Notes: generated by a model from the letters alone, not told the origin. DNA of 64,000 nt from Acetobacteroides hydrogenigenes (GCF_004340205.1 NZ_SLWB01000002.1:1-64000), one strand, 5' to 3'; counted from the first letter of the stretch, positions 7,911 through 16,257 are shown. Numbers and translations are program-made.

Positions 7911-9092
7911 ATGAAGCGTAACACTCGTTTGGCCATCGTGGCCCTAGCAATTATGACGGCAAGCAGCACCAGCGCACTTGCACAATCAGCAACCAACAAC
8001 CAACCCAAGGATAGCACCACCTACCGCCCATTCCAGATCTCGTTTGTGCCCATGCTCGGTACCAACGGCATCGAATCGCCCAGGATTGCCAACCGGCTTT
8101 CGGTAAACATCATTGCCGGCATCTCGAAGGGCGTTGGCGCGGCCGAGTATGCGGGCATTGCCAACATCACCAAGGGTAAGGTGTACGGGTTTCAGTACGC
8201 AGGCGTGCTGAACATGACCGAAGATGCTACCGGATGCCAAATGGCCGGCATCGTAAACCTCACCCAAGGTAATGTAACGGGATTTCAGGGAGCAGGTATT
8301 GCCAACAACACCCGCAGCGTGAAGGGCGTTCAGGCAGCAGGCATCGTTAACATCGCCAAGGGCGATGTAGAGGGCAGCCAGCTGGCCGGTATCGGCAACA
8401 TGGCCAAGAACGTAACCGGGGCTCAGCTCTCCGGAATCTTCAACCTAGCCAATGGGAATGCCAAAACCCAGGTTGCCGGTATCTTCAACTCGGCCGAAAG
8501 CGTAAAGGGTGTGCAAATCTCCGGATTGGTAAACCGCGCAAAAAGCGTAGGCACCCAAATCGGGTTCGTCAACATTGCCGACAGCTGTAGCGGCGCCTCT
8601 ATCGGCATCGTTAACATCGTGAAGACGGGCTACCACCAAATTGAGCTGGGTACCGACGATATGCTGATGGCCAACCTCAGCTACCGATCGGGGATTAAGA
8701 AGCTGCACACCATTGTGGGCGCCTCCATCAAGTCCGACAACTCCAGCACCGTAGTATGGGGAACCACCTTCGGGTTGGGCACCAGCGTCAACCTATCGCC
8801 CCGCACGCTGTTCGACACCGAGCTGCTCTACTCGCAGATCGTTTGCGACGATAAGTTTAGCCACGACAACAAGCTCTTCCGCGCCTACCTGGGCATCGAC
8901 CGCCACCTCTTTGGTAAGCTGTCGCTGGCTGCAGGCGTTACCGCCAATGCGCTGATATACGAAACCACCAACGCCGGCAACGTAACCCGCATGAGGGAGC
9001 TCGTGCCCTACACCATGGTATCCGAAAAGGTGAACGACCGTATGCACCTAGCCGGATGGATTGGCGGACGAGTTGCCCTACGACTCAACTAG
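7911..9092 (+). CDS. LA_2272-like surface-repeat protein, paralogue without STN domain
   Basis: A 393-residue exported protein with a signal peptide (1-25, ending ALAQ). It has about nine degenerate repeats of 19-21 residues of the form GVQAAGIVNIAKGDV (about 85-240), and a C-terminal beta-rich module ending GWIGGRVALRLN. It aligns along its whole length with the C-terminal two thirds of the protein at 2063-4048 but lacks the STN and carboxypeptidase-like domains. This suggests duplication followed by gain or loss of the signalling head. Likely surface or outer-membrane location; function unknown. Confidence 0.75.
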   Translation: MKRNTRLAIVALAIMTASSTSALAQSATNNQPKDSTTYRPFQISFVPMLGTNGIESPRIANRLSVNIIAGISKGVGAAEYAGIANITKGKVYGFQYAGVLNMTEDATGCQMAGIVNLTQGNVTGFQGAGIANNTRSVKGVQAAGIVNIAKGDVEGSQLAGIGNMAKNVTGAQLSGIFNLANGNAKTQVAGIFNSAESVKGVQISGLVNRAKSVGTQIGFVNIADSCSGASIGIVNIVKTGYHQIELGTDDMLMANLSYRSGIKKLHTIVGASIKSDNSSTVVWGTTFGLGTSVNLSPRTLFDTELLYSQIVCDDKFSHDNKLFRAYLGIDRHLFGKLSLAAGVTANALIYETTNAGNVTRMRELVPYTMVSEKVNDRMHLAGWIGGRVALRLN

Positions 9093-9170
9093 TATCACGA
9101 CGCACGAACTGAAAGTCGGCGAAGCCAACCGAAGCGAAGTGATCTCAACGGAGTTAATCACAAGCTCTCA

Positions 9171-9413
9171 CTTATAGTATTTCGCCTTTAAAAAATCCAT
9201 CTTCCATGAAAGATGAAGACTTTTAAAAAAAGCAAGTCTAGCACAAAGCGTATCCCCCTTTGGAGGGGGCAGGGGGAGGAAAAAGCACGTTAAATGGTAA
9301 AAATGCGATGCTTATGATGACTATACGCTAACTAAAATCCACCCCCTACCCCCGCCAGCGGGGGATAACCTTCGAATTGAAGGTGTACAATTTTTAAAAG
9401 CGAAGTCCATAAG
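9171..9413. repeat. MITE-like element, long copy A
   Basis: About 243 bp with inverted ends (CTTATAG...TTCGCCTTTAAAA and TTTTTAAAAGCGAAGTCCATAAG) and two inner G/C palindromic blocks facing each other (GTATCCCCC... and ...GGGGGATAACC). The middle reads ACGTTAAATGGTAAAAATGC. The same order appears at 42134-42393, and inverted at 54058-54290. No coding capacity. Confidence 0.7.
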
Positions 9414-9511
9414 CGACGAATAACAAAAAATTCCATACAACCAGACCCACATAATTCCCAAATCGAGCCTATAAGGCTCACCCTTTTTAGTCTTCTCCTA
9501 CTGCCGCAGAT

Positions 9512-9537
9512 GGCAGTGGGGAAGATCTTCTCCCAAC
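9512..9537 (+). promoter_or_regulatory. G-rich palindrome upstream of the TonB receptor
   Basis: GGGGAAGATCTTCTCCC is a near-perfect palindrome that resembles the GGGGATCTTCTC core of the leader at 405-441. It lies about 30 bp before the ATG at 9566. Its membership of the same motif set is weaker than for the other copies. Confidence 0.3.
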
Positions 9538-9565
9538 CGAATTGGTCTACAAATCACCACACATC

Positions 9566-11902
9566 ATGAAAAAATTTATTGCACTTATAGCTGCAGCACT
9601 ACTATGGGTAGGCGCCGCAGACGGCCAAGCCATTGTCCAAACCGTACGCGGTAAGGTGTTCGACATCGAAACCCAAGCCACCATTCCCGGAGCCAACATC
9701 TCCATAGCGGGCACGGCACAAGGTACAGCCAGCAGCGCCGATGGCACATTTCGCATAGCCAACGTTCCAGTTGGTAGGCACGACCTTATTGCCTCGTTTG
9801 TTGGCTACGAACCCGTAACGCTACCCAACATTCTGGTAACATCGGGTAAGGAGGTGGTCCTCAACATCGGCCTAAAGCAGTCGTCGCGCCAGATAGACGA
9901 GGTGGTTGTTAAGGCCAACCAACGAAAGGATAGAACCGTGAATACCATGGCCTCCATAAGCGCACGTACCTTTTCGGTTGAAGAGACCAGGCGCTATGCC
10001 GGAGGATTGGACGACCCGGCCCGAATGGCATCGGCATTTGCTGGGGTTACGGTGGGCAACATTCAGGATAACGCCATCATCATCCGCGGCAACTCGCCTA
10101 AGGGCGTTTCGTGGAGGGTAGAAGGGGTAGAGATTCCCAACCCCAACCACTTTGCCGGCGGAAATGTTGCCGGTGGCGGCTTTGTAAGCATCCTAAGCAG
10201 CCAGCTGCTCAGCAACTCCGATTTCTACACCGGAGCCTTCCCCGCCGAGTACGGCAACGCCCTTGCCGGGGTCTTCGACATGAAAATGCGTACCGGAAAC
10301 AACGAGAAACGCGAGCATACGGCTCAGATTGGGCTAATGGGCGTCGATTTTGCCTCCGAAGGGCCCTTCGTAAAAGGGAAAAAATCGTCGTACCTCTTCA
10401 ACTACCGATACGCTACGGCAGGAATTCTATCCAAGCTAAAGGTTATTCCATCCGATCAGGTTCCCATTTACCAGGATCTGTCGTTCAAGATGAGCTTCCC
10501 AACAGCCAAGGCGGGCACCTTCTCGGTGTGGGGTGTTGGAGGTATAGACAACCTAAAGGAGCCCGAAGATGCCGACTCCACCAAGTGGAAGGTCGATTTT
10601 GATAGGATGAAGTTTGACTGGAACATAAAGACCGGCGCCGCAGGGATTAACCATAAGCTTACGCGAGGCCATTCGCTGATCAGCACCTCGGTGGCGGCAT
10701 CGGGCACCTCCAACATCCTCGACCAAACCCGCTTCGACGACCTGCTGATGATGCAACCCAACGCCTACATAAAAAGCAATACCGCCGCCATCACCGTAAG
10801 CTCGGTTATCAACAGCAAGCTATCGGCCAACCACACCCTACGCGCAGGGGTTACCTTTAAGGAGCAGCTCTACAATTTAGATATCAGCGGAACGGTAAAG
10901 GAGGATCCCGATACCTACCAAAATATGGTGAAGGAAAAAGGGAGCAGCCAGGTGGTGGAGGCCTACTGGCAGAGCCGCTACCAGCTATCGCCATCCATCC
11001 AAATTAACGGAGGCGTAAACGCCAGCTACTTCGCCCTCAACCAAAACTACTCGGTAGACCCCCGCTTTAGCATCAGGTGGCAGCTGGCCAATAGGCATGC
11101 CCTTACGCTGGGCGCTGGCAAGCACAGCCAGCTCGAGGAGCTTAGGTTCTACCTCACCAAGCAGCAGGGCAATGGCAGCAAGTACCCCAATAAAAACCTG
11201 GACTTCGCGCAGGCGCAGCACCTCATTCTTGGCTACGACTGGACGGTAAGCGGCAACCTGCGCCTCAAGGTGGAGGCCTACTACCAACAGCTGTCCCGAA
11301 TACCGGGCATTGCCGACAGCAGCTACTCCATGATCAACTTTAAGCAGGATTGGGCCTTCTACGATAAGCTCATCAACAATACCAAAGGCCAGAATATGGG
11401 GATCGACGTCACCCTAGAGCGATTCTTCAGCGGCGGGTTCTACTACCTGGCAACGGCCTCCCTCTTCGACTCGAAGTATAAGGGCGGCGATAACATCTGG
11501 CGCAGCACCCGCTTCAACAAGGGCTACTCGCTTAACCTCCTTGCCGGAAAGGAGTACGCCATCAGCCGCAACCGCATTGTGGGCATCAACGGAAGGGTGA
11601 ACTACCTGGGGGGCGAGCGCAAAACGCCCATCCTCAACGCCGAGTCGATTGCTGCCAAAAGGGTGATATACGACGAGTCGCGCGCCTTCGAGGAGCAGTA
11701 CCCCGCCACCTGCTACGTAGACTTTACCGTTACCTACCGCACCAACAAGAAGCGCTACGCCGGAACGTGGGCCCTTCAGGTAAAAAACCTGCTGAGCGCC
11801 CCAATCTACAGCAGTCCGGCCTACAACTACCGCGACAAAAGGGTGGAGGAGCAAAAGGCATCCCTCATACTGCCCGTACTCAGCTACCGAATCGACTTCT
11901 AG
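9566..11902 (+). CDS. TonB-dependent outer-membrane receptor
   Basis: A 778-residue outer-membrane receptor with a signal peptide (about 1-20), a carboxypeptidase-regulatory-like domain (about 27-108, VRGKVFDIETQATIPGANI), a plug (about 125-235, IIIRGNSPKGVSWRVEGVEIPNPNH) and a barrel to the C-terminal F. It would import an unknown ligand with TonB-ExbBD energy. The ATG at 9566 is chosen over TTG at 9542 because the signal peptide starts there. It has no STN domain, while an STN domain is present on the repeat protein at 2063. No SusD-like partner is adjacent, so it is not a classical polysaccharide-utilisation pair. Confidence 0.9.
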   Translation: MKKFIALIAAALLWVGAADGQAIVQTVRGKVFDIETQATIPGANISIAGTAQGTASSADGTFRIANVPVGRHDLIASFVGYEPVTLPNILVTSGKEVVLNIGLKQSSRQIDEVVVKANQRKDRTVNTMASISARTFSVEETRRYAGGLDDPARMASAFAGVTVGNIQDNAIIIRGNSPKGVSWRVEGVEIPNPNHFAGGNVAGGGFVSILSSQLLSNSDFYTGAFPAEYGNALAGVFDMKMRTGNNEKREHTAQIGLMGVDFASEGPFVKGKKSSYLFNYRYATAGILSKLKVIPSDQVPIYQDLSFKMSFPTAKAGTFSVWGVGGIDNLKEPEDADSTKWKVDFDRMKFDWNIKTGAAGINHKLTRGHSLISTSVAASGTSNILDQTRFDDLLMMQPNAYIKSNTAAITVSSVINSKLSANHTLRAGVTFKEQLYNLDISGTVKEDPDTYQNMVKEKGSSQVVEAYWQSRYQLSPSIQINGGVNASYFALNQNYSVDPRFSIRWQLANRHALTLGAGKHSQLEELRFYLTKQQGNGSKYPNKNLDFAQAQHLILGYDWTVSGNLRLKVEAYYQQLSRIPGIADSSYSMINFKQDWAFYDKLINNTKGQNMGIDVTLERFFSGGFYYLATASLFDSKYKGGDNIWRSTRFNKGYSLNLLAGKEYAISRNRIVGINGRVNYLGGERKTPILNAESIAAKRVIYDESRAFEEQYPATCYVDFTVTYRTNKKRYAGTWALQVKNLLSAPIYSSPAYNYRDKRVEEQKASLILPVLSYRIDF

Positions 11903-11910
11903 CCAACAAA

Positions 11911-11937
11911 AAAGCAGCCTCTACCGGGGCTGCTTTT
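11911..11937. terminator. Intrinsic terminator after the TonB receptor
   Basis: AAAGCAGCC pairs with GGCTGCTTT (9 bp), followed by a short T-rich tail. Confidence 0.75.
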
Positions 11938-12020
11938 GCAGCTTAAAGACGATCAAAAATGATCTCCATATTCTAGTAGGATTCGAAGATTCCTATGCCG
12001 CACGAATTCCTCATAAAAAG

Positions 12021-12060
12021 AAGGGGGCTGTCGCAAAAGCATCGGACAGCCCCCTTTTAT
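12021..12060. terminator. Strong hairpin terminator, possibly serving both strands
   Basis: GGGGGCTGTC pairs with GACAGCCCCC, with flanking A and T tracts. It sits between the convergent TonB receptor and the small periplasmic protein gene. Confidence 0.75.
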
Positions 12061-12116
12061 ATTGCCATCGCTATCGGAGAACCGAACCCCCTGATGCGCA
12101 CAGCCTCGCGCAACCG

Positions 12117-12518
12117 CTAGTGGGTGGATAGCGTTGTATCCCTCTGCGCTCTGCGCTCCCGAGCCCTCTCGCGCACCTTCTGCTTTGCGCGCTTCTCCAT
12201 CTTTTGGTACTTCTCGTACTGAGCTGGATTAAGCACGGCCTTAAGCTCGGCATCCTTTGCCTCGTTGTTGGATTTTAGCTTGGCCATGTTGCGCTTTAGC
12301 TGCTCGTTTTTCTCGGCATACTTTAGGTTGATGGCCTTTACCTGCTCCACCTGTTCGGGCGAGAGCAGCAGCTGGCGGCTCATCCCCTGCGTCAGCTTTT
12401 CGGCGCGCTGCTGAGGTGTTAGCTTAGCCTTTTGGCCTGTTGTATCGGTTTGAGCAAAGGCACCTGCCGAAAGCATAACAGCAAGGCACACCAGTAAAAT
12501 ACCTGCAAGTTTTTTCAT
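12117..12518 (-). CDS. Small Spy/DUF4890-like periplasmic protein
   Basis: A 133-residue exported helical protein with a signal peptide (about 1-23, ending AGAFA). A charged region follows with LTPQQRAEKLTQ and LLLSPEQVEQVKAINLKY, the LTxxQ-type pattern of Spy/CpxP and DUF4890 proteins, and then a very basic tail (RAKQKVRERARERR). Spy-like proteins are periplasmic chaperones or stress sensors; that role is inferred. The ATG at 12518 is preferred to a GTG six bases upstream. It is monocistronic and converges with the TonB receptor gene. Confidence 0.7.
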   Translation of the reverse strand: MKKLAGILLVCLAVMLSAGAFAQTDTTGQKAKLTPQQRAEKLTQGMSRQLLLSPEQVEQVKAINLKYAEKNEQLKRNMAKLKSNNEAKDAELKAVLNPAQYEKYQKMEKRAKQKVRERARERRAQRDTTLSTH

Positions 12519-12881
12519 AACCACATCTAATCGTTTAAAGTTTTGAAGCCTATAACAGAAGTAGCATGCAGCATACTACGAGTAGTATACAACCCAACCC
12601 GAAAACACCCCATCACGGGAGCTCTGATTTGGGGCATCGATGCGCTGCCCCTCGAAGCGTTGGCGCTCCCAGCACCCCCGTTATACGCCACCTGATCGAC
12701 CTGTTGATAACTTTTTTTGCAAATCCTTTGTAGGTTAAATTACGTTATTTATTTTAGGAATCGATACGAGATGCTCTTAGCCAGCACTCTGACGCTCTTT
12801 GAAAGATCAACACTTGCTTGCTCTTTACGGGATGGACATTGCTTCCCTCCCTTTCAAATCATTTTTTTAATCATACTTCCC
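12519..12881. other. Intergenic region between the Spy-like gene and the 42-bp array
   Basis: I see no gene. The region should contain the minus-strand promoter of the Spy-like gene, but no exact TAnnTTTG box is evident. It becomes AT-rich near 12700-12770. Confidence 0.5.
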
Positions 12882-13197
12882 CTATTGGGGTCGCTTCCTA
12901 CTAAGTACGGAAGGTGTTTTAGGTTCCGATTAGTGCTTCCGTAGCAGTACGGAAGGTGTTTGGGGTTCCGATTAGCGCTTCCGCAGTAGTACGGAAGGTG
13001 TTTTAGGTTCCGATTAGCGCTTCCGCAGTAGTACGGAAGGTGTTTTAGGTTCCGATTAGCGCTTCCGTAGTAGTACGGAAGGTGTTTGGGGTTCCGATTA
13101 GCGCTTCCGCAGTAGTACGGAAGGTGTTTGGGGTTTCGATTAGCGCTTCCGCAGTAGTACGGAAGGTGTTTGGGGTTTCGATTAGCGCTTCCGTACC
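12882..13197 (+). repeat. Tandem array of seven 42-bp units upstream of a DUF6261 gene
   Basis: Seven units start at 12904, 12946, 12988, 13030, 13072, 13114 and 13156; a degenerate partial unit precedes them (12882-12903). Each begins AGTACGGAAGGTGTTT and ends CGCTTCCG(C/T)AG. At every junction CTTCCGTA pairs with TACGGAAG around a 4-nt loop (GTAG or GCAG). This gives a 20-nt hairpin every 42 nt separated by about 22 nt. Units differ at few positions (TTAG/GGGG, TTCC/TTTC, C/T). No open frame crosses the array convincingly. Confidence 0.9.
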
Positions 13198-13307
13198 TAG
13201 AACAACCAACCTAAAGGGCAAACAGAAGGTCGATCTTAAAAGATGAAGATGTTGGACAAGAGGTTCTGTAGCTTATAACCTATTATCAACAACCAAAAAA
13301 TTGTCTT

Positions 13308-14036
13308 ATGAAAAGATTAGGTCTTAGTAAGTTTAGCGTTACCGATTCAGGTAGCATGGCAACTGTAGTGGAAGAAGAAGTGACCAATGCCAACCTTGTA
13401 GAGGCCAAGGAGTCGACCGAGTTTAAGGAGGTGGTTGCCGACCACGTAGAGTATCAGGAGAGCTTAGTACGGGTGAGCAAGAGCCAGAACACCGAGGTAA
13501 AAGTTGCCTCGGACAAGAATCTGGATGATGCCTGGGTGGGCATCCGGCAGATGGTGTGGGGGCTCACCTACTCGCCCGATCCGACGGTGGCGCAGAAGGC
13601 CCACCGCTTCTACGCCCTGCTCGACACCTACGGTGCCGGCGTGGAGGTGCTATCGGCCACCGAGGAGAGCGAGAAGATTGATGCTATTCTGGTGAAGCTC
13701 CTCGAGCCAGCCAACCAGCAGCTGGCGGTAGACCTAGGCGTTAAACCCTTTGTCGATCACCTGTCGGCCTGCGCCGAAACCTTCCGCCGCGACTGGGGCA
13801 ACCTGGAAGCCGATAAGGAGGCCTTCCGCAACAGCACCTCGGCCTCCAACAGCCGCCGTAAGCTCGAGGCCAGCATCGTACGCTTCTTCGGTCTCGTGAC
13901 CTACAGCGCCCAGTACGCCCCCGCCAAGCGCGAGGAGTGGGCCAAGCTCGAGAGCGCCATCTACAGCCGCTACCTCACCATCCGCCAGAAGTACACCGAA
14001 CCCAAGAAGAAGGACGACACCACCCCTACCAAGTAG
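13308..14036 (+). CDS. DUF6261-family protein (paralogue A)
   Basis: A 242-residue, probably cytoplasmic, helical protein with no signal peptide or membrane segment. The first 80 residues are acidic (VVEEEV, VEAKESTEFKEVV). A helical core follows (LLDTYG near 105; FVDHLSACAETFRRDW), and the tail is basic and low-complexity (PKKKDDTTPTK). It aligns with the protein at 26810-27559, for example at LLDTYG/LLETYG and the C-terminal helix, and I recognise both as DUF6261, a Bacteroidota family of unknown function. The start is 110 bp after the 42-bp hairpin array, as in the other locus. G/C-rich codon choice suggests good expression. Confidence 0.7.
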   Translation: MKRLGLSKFSVTDSGSMATVVEEEVTNANLVEAKESTEFKEVVADHVEYQESLVRVSKSQNTEVKVASDKNLDDAWVGIRQMVWGLTYSPDPTVAQKAHRFYALLDTYGAGVEVLSATEESEKIDAILVKLLEPANQQLAVDLGVKPFVDHLSACAETFRRDWGNLEADKEAFRNSTSASNSRRKLEASIVRFFGLVTYSAQYAPAKREEWAKLESAIYSRYLTIRQKYTEPKKKDDTTPTK

Positions 14037-14055
14037 CAGGTAGGTAAACCTATAC

Positions 14056-14092
14056 GGGCAGCCTGCGCAGTAACTGGTGTGGGCTGTTTTTT
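14056..14092 (+). terminator. Intrinsic terminator after DUF6261 gene A
   Basis: CAGCC and GGCTG pair and are followed by six T. Confidence 0.6.
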
Positions 14093-14172
14093 ACAGTTTC
14101 CACAGACAGGATTTTTGGCCTCCTGTCAACCGTAAACTCAAACATTAATTTGAAACGAAAAACCGAATTCCT

Positions 14173-14448
14173 ATGAAAGATACATACAATAAATCAATTC
14201 AACTCCAATGCATAACATGCGGAGATACTAATTTCGAGTTCAATGAAGACAAATCATGGATAAAATGCAACCGTTGTGGAAAAGAATATCTGGGAGGTTA
14301 TAATGAACTTGTTGAATTAAATCAAGAGAACATTAATCAGGAATTAGAAGCCACTAAGGAACAAATAGCCAAAGATTTAAAAGAGGATATTACCAAAATG
14401 TTCAAAGATGCATTCAAAGGTAATAGGAATATTAAATTTAAAGAATAA
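14173..14448 (+). CDS. Small zinc-ribbon protein
   Basis: A 91-residue protein with a zinc ribbon at about 13-36 (CITCG ... CNRCGKEY, two CxxC pairs) and a charged amphipathic helical tail (QENINQELEATKEQIAKDLKED). Its stop overlaps the start of the next gene by one base, so the two are translationally coupled. Base composition is much more AT-rich than the neighbours, which suggests recent acquisition. Function unknown; a regulatory or phage-defence accessory role is only a guess. Confidence 0.65.
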   Translation: MKDTYNKSIQLQCITCGDTNFEFNEDKSWIKCNRCGKEYLGGYNELVELNQENINQELEATKEQIAKDLKEDITKMFKDAFKGNRNIKFKE

Positions 14449-14885
14449 TGGACACTCTCGCAATTACAATATCATCAGCAGCATTAGCCTTTTCAATCTT
14501 CACATATTTGAAACATGACAAGAAGATTAAACAACAATCTTCTCTCTTAAATAAATATCACTTGGAGAAAATTGAAAAGGAAAAAGAAGAAGAAAAAAAA
14601 GCAATTATTGAGGCTAATGTTATATCTGGACAAAACGGTTCAAGAATTGTAAAAGTATATAATAAAGGGAAAAGTATTGCAAAAAACCTAAATGTGAAAA
14701 TTCCCCAAAATGATAGTTATCACATTTTCATTAATCCTTGTCCTATAGATGTTCGACCTCAAAATGGAATCGACATTAGATTAGGAGCCTTAACTGAAAA
14801 TCATCCCGATAAAATTGAAATTGAATTTGAATGGAGCGATGATTACAGTAAACACAACAATGGAAAACAAATGATTCAAATTTGA
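14448..14885 (+). CDS. Single-pass membrane protein paired with the zinc-ribbon protein
   Basis: A 145-residue protein with an N-terminal transmembrane helix (about 4-22, AITISSAALAFSIFTYL), a strongly charged coiled-coil-like stretch (about 24-57, KIEKEKEEEKKA) and a C-terminal beta-rich domain (SRIVKVYNKGKSIAKNLNV), possibly Ig-like. AT-rich like its partner. The one-base overlap argues for a two-component unit. No family recognised. Confidence 0.65.
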   Translation: MDTLAITISSAALAFSIFTYLKHDKKIKQQSSLLNKYHLEKIEKEKEEEKKAIIEANVISGQNGSRIVKVYNKGKSIAKNLNVKIPQNDSYHIFINPCPIDVRPQNGIDIRLGALTENHPDKIEIEFEWSDDYSKHNNGKQMIQI

Positions 14886-15260
14886 TAATGCAATAAACAC
14901 TTTATTGAAACAAAACCGTGTCTGTCCTAATCTATCCTAGACAGGCTATAACCTGCACCTAATTACAAACAGCCCGCACGAAAAGTAAGGGCTGTTTGTA
15001 ATTGGTTACTCCCGTCAGAACCTAAGCCCCAAAAGAGATACATTCTAGGAGACCTCACCCAAATTCCACGAACAGGTACCGTAACATTTTACTTTCCATT
15101 ACCATTTCACGTTTTTTAGCATTAACCTTTCGGCTGACAATCAGCAAAAGTTACTTCGAGGTTAGCCGCTTACATCGGCCTCCCTTATTTCGCGCTGCAG
15201 CAAGATGGCCTACTTTTACACCCGATAGGACAATTACTAGCTGATATAATCCGATAAAAA
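14886..15260. other. Intergenic region with a long palindrome
   Basis: No gene is visible. It contains the 15-bp perfect stem at 14961-15003 and a weaker GACAG/CTGTC hairpin near 14920-14945. The cupin gene follows. Confidence 0.5.
14961..15003. terminator. Long perfect hairpin, probable terminator
   Basis: AATTACAAACAGCCC pairs perfectly with GGGCTGTTTGTAATT across a 13-nt loop. It is palindromic, so it could act on both strands, although the T tract lies inside the stem. Confidence 0.55.
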
Positions 15261-15710
15261 ATGAAGACAGTTGAAAAAGTAAAAGAAGGGGCCAACTTTA
15301 CGGCAACCTCCATTGGTAGCCTCAATGACCTTGGCGAGTTTAAGTACCTACACCCTGCAGGAATCGAAGTTCCCGGAAAAGTATTTGTGGGCGATGCACT
15401 GCAGTGCACCGGTACCGAAGCTTCGTTTCAGGTAATGCCCGTAGGTCAAGGTGTAGCATTTCTACATACCCATAAGGAGAATGAGGAGCTGTACGTAGTG
15501 CTCAAAGGTAGCGGCGAGTATCAGGTCGATGGCACTATCTTTCCAATTGCCGAAGGAAGCCTGGTAAGAGTTTCGCCTCAAGGAAAACGATCGTGGCGAA
15601 ATACCGGAACAGAACCTATGGTAATGATGGTTGTTCAAAGCAAGCAGGGCTCCCTCAAAAACCTAGGCATTGTTGATGGTGCCAGAGTCGACGAAGAGGT
15701 AAAGTGGTAA
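15261..15710 (+). CDS. Cupin-domain protein
   Basis: A 149-residue single-domain cupin. Motif 1 is visible as LHTHKENEELYVVLKGSGEY (about residues 71-90) with the HxH and E ligands. Motif 2 (SPQGKRSWRNTG, about 112-123) lacks the usual histidine, so metal binding may be altered or lost. Cytoplasmic; substrate unknown. It converges with an HxlR-type regulator gene, but regulation by it is speculation. Confidence 0.8.
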   Translation: MKTVEKVKEGANFTATSIGSLNDLGEFKYLHPAGIEVPGKVFVGDALQCTGTEASFQVMPVGQGVAFLHTHKENEELYVVLKGSGEYQVDGTIFPIAEGSLVRVSPQGKRSWRNTGTEPMVMMVVQSKQGSLKNLGIVDGARVDEEVKW

Positions 15711-15730
15711 CCCTACAGCATCCGACCAAC

Positions 15731-15775
15731 AAGGCATTCTTCTCCGTTTTTAAAACATGAAGGATGCCTTTTTAT
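15731..15775 (+). terminator. Intrinsic terminator after the cupin gene
   Basis: AAGGCAT pairs with ATGCCTT, followed by TTTTATT. Confidence 0.6.
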
Positions 15776-15795
15776 TCCATATTCCGAGCAGCGCT

Positions 15796-16146
15796 CTACT
15801 CTCGTCCCTCATAGGCGTTTCTACTTCTGATAATCTCCCCTCTATTCTCACGAGCCCATTCAACCATGTTCCTTATCAAGGGGATTAGGCTCTCGCCCAT
15901 CGTCGTTAGCTGGTACTCTACCCGAGGAGGCACCTCGGGGTACACCTTCCTTTTCACAAGCCCATCGGCCTCCAACGTACGCAGCGTAACGGCTAGCATC
16001 CTTTGCGAGATATCCGGGATGCTCTTCCCAATAGCGCTAAAGCGCAGCACCCTGTGCCGATGAAGCTGAACCATCACCAGTATCGACCACTTATCGCCAA
16101 ACCTATTTAGAATATCCCTTATCGGACAAGCATCGTCAGGATTCAT
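15796..16146 (-). CDS. HxlR-family winged-helix transcriptional regulator
   Basis: A 116-residue DNA-binding protein of the HxlR (MarR-like) type. The N-terminal CPIRDILNRFGDKWSILVM is diagnostic, followed by the helix-turn-helix (ISQRMLAVTLRTLEADGLVKR) and wing (PPRVEYQLTTMGESL). The cysteine near residue 8 is the redox or electrophile-sensing position in several family members. The ATG at 16146 is chosen because the longer frame adds 26 residues with no family match. Targets unknown. Confidence 0.85.
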   Translation of the reverse strand: MNPDDACPIRDILNRFGDKWSILVMVQLHRHRVLRFSAIGKSIPDISQRMLAVTLRTLEADGLVKRKVYPEVPPRVEYQLTTMGESLIPLIRNMVEWARENRGEIIRSRNAYEGRE

Positions 16147-16222
16147 CGTGAGTTGTTTATTATCTGTGCTGCAAGATCGCACAAAAATATGAATAGAAGA
16201 TGACAGGTTAGAGCCTCCACCC

Positions 16223-16256
16223 AAAAAAGAAGGCAGCCCTTCTCAGAGCCGCCTTT
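16223..16256 (-). terminator. Intrinsic terminator after tRNA-Gln
   Basis: On the minus strand AAGGC ... GCCTT form a stem followed by CTTTTTT. Confidence 0.55.
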
Positions 16257-16257
16257 G

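Noticed and set aside
10111-10602. 163-residue open frame inside the TonB receptor
   Set aside because: Shadow frame of a well-supported gene, Arg-rich composition typical of a shifted frame.
12717-12944. 75-residue open frame running into the 42-bp array
   Set aside because: Low-complexity composition, no start signal, and it ends within the repeat units.
12882-13197. CRISPR array
   Set aside because: The whole 42-bp unit repeats, including the would-be spacer, and no cas gene is nearby.
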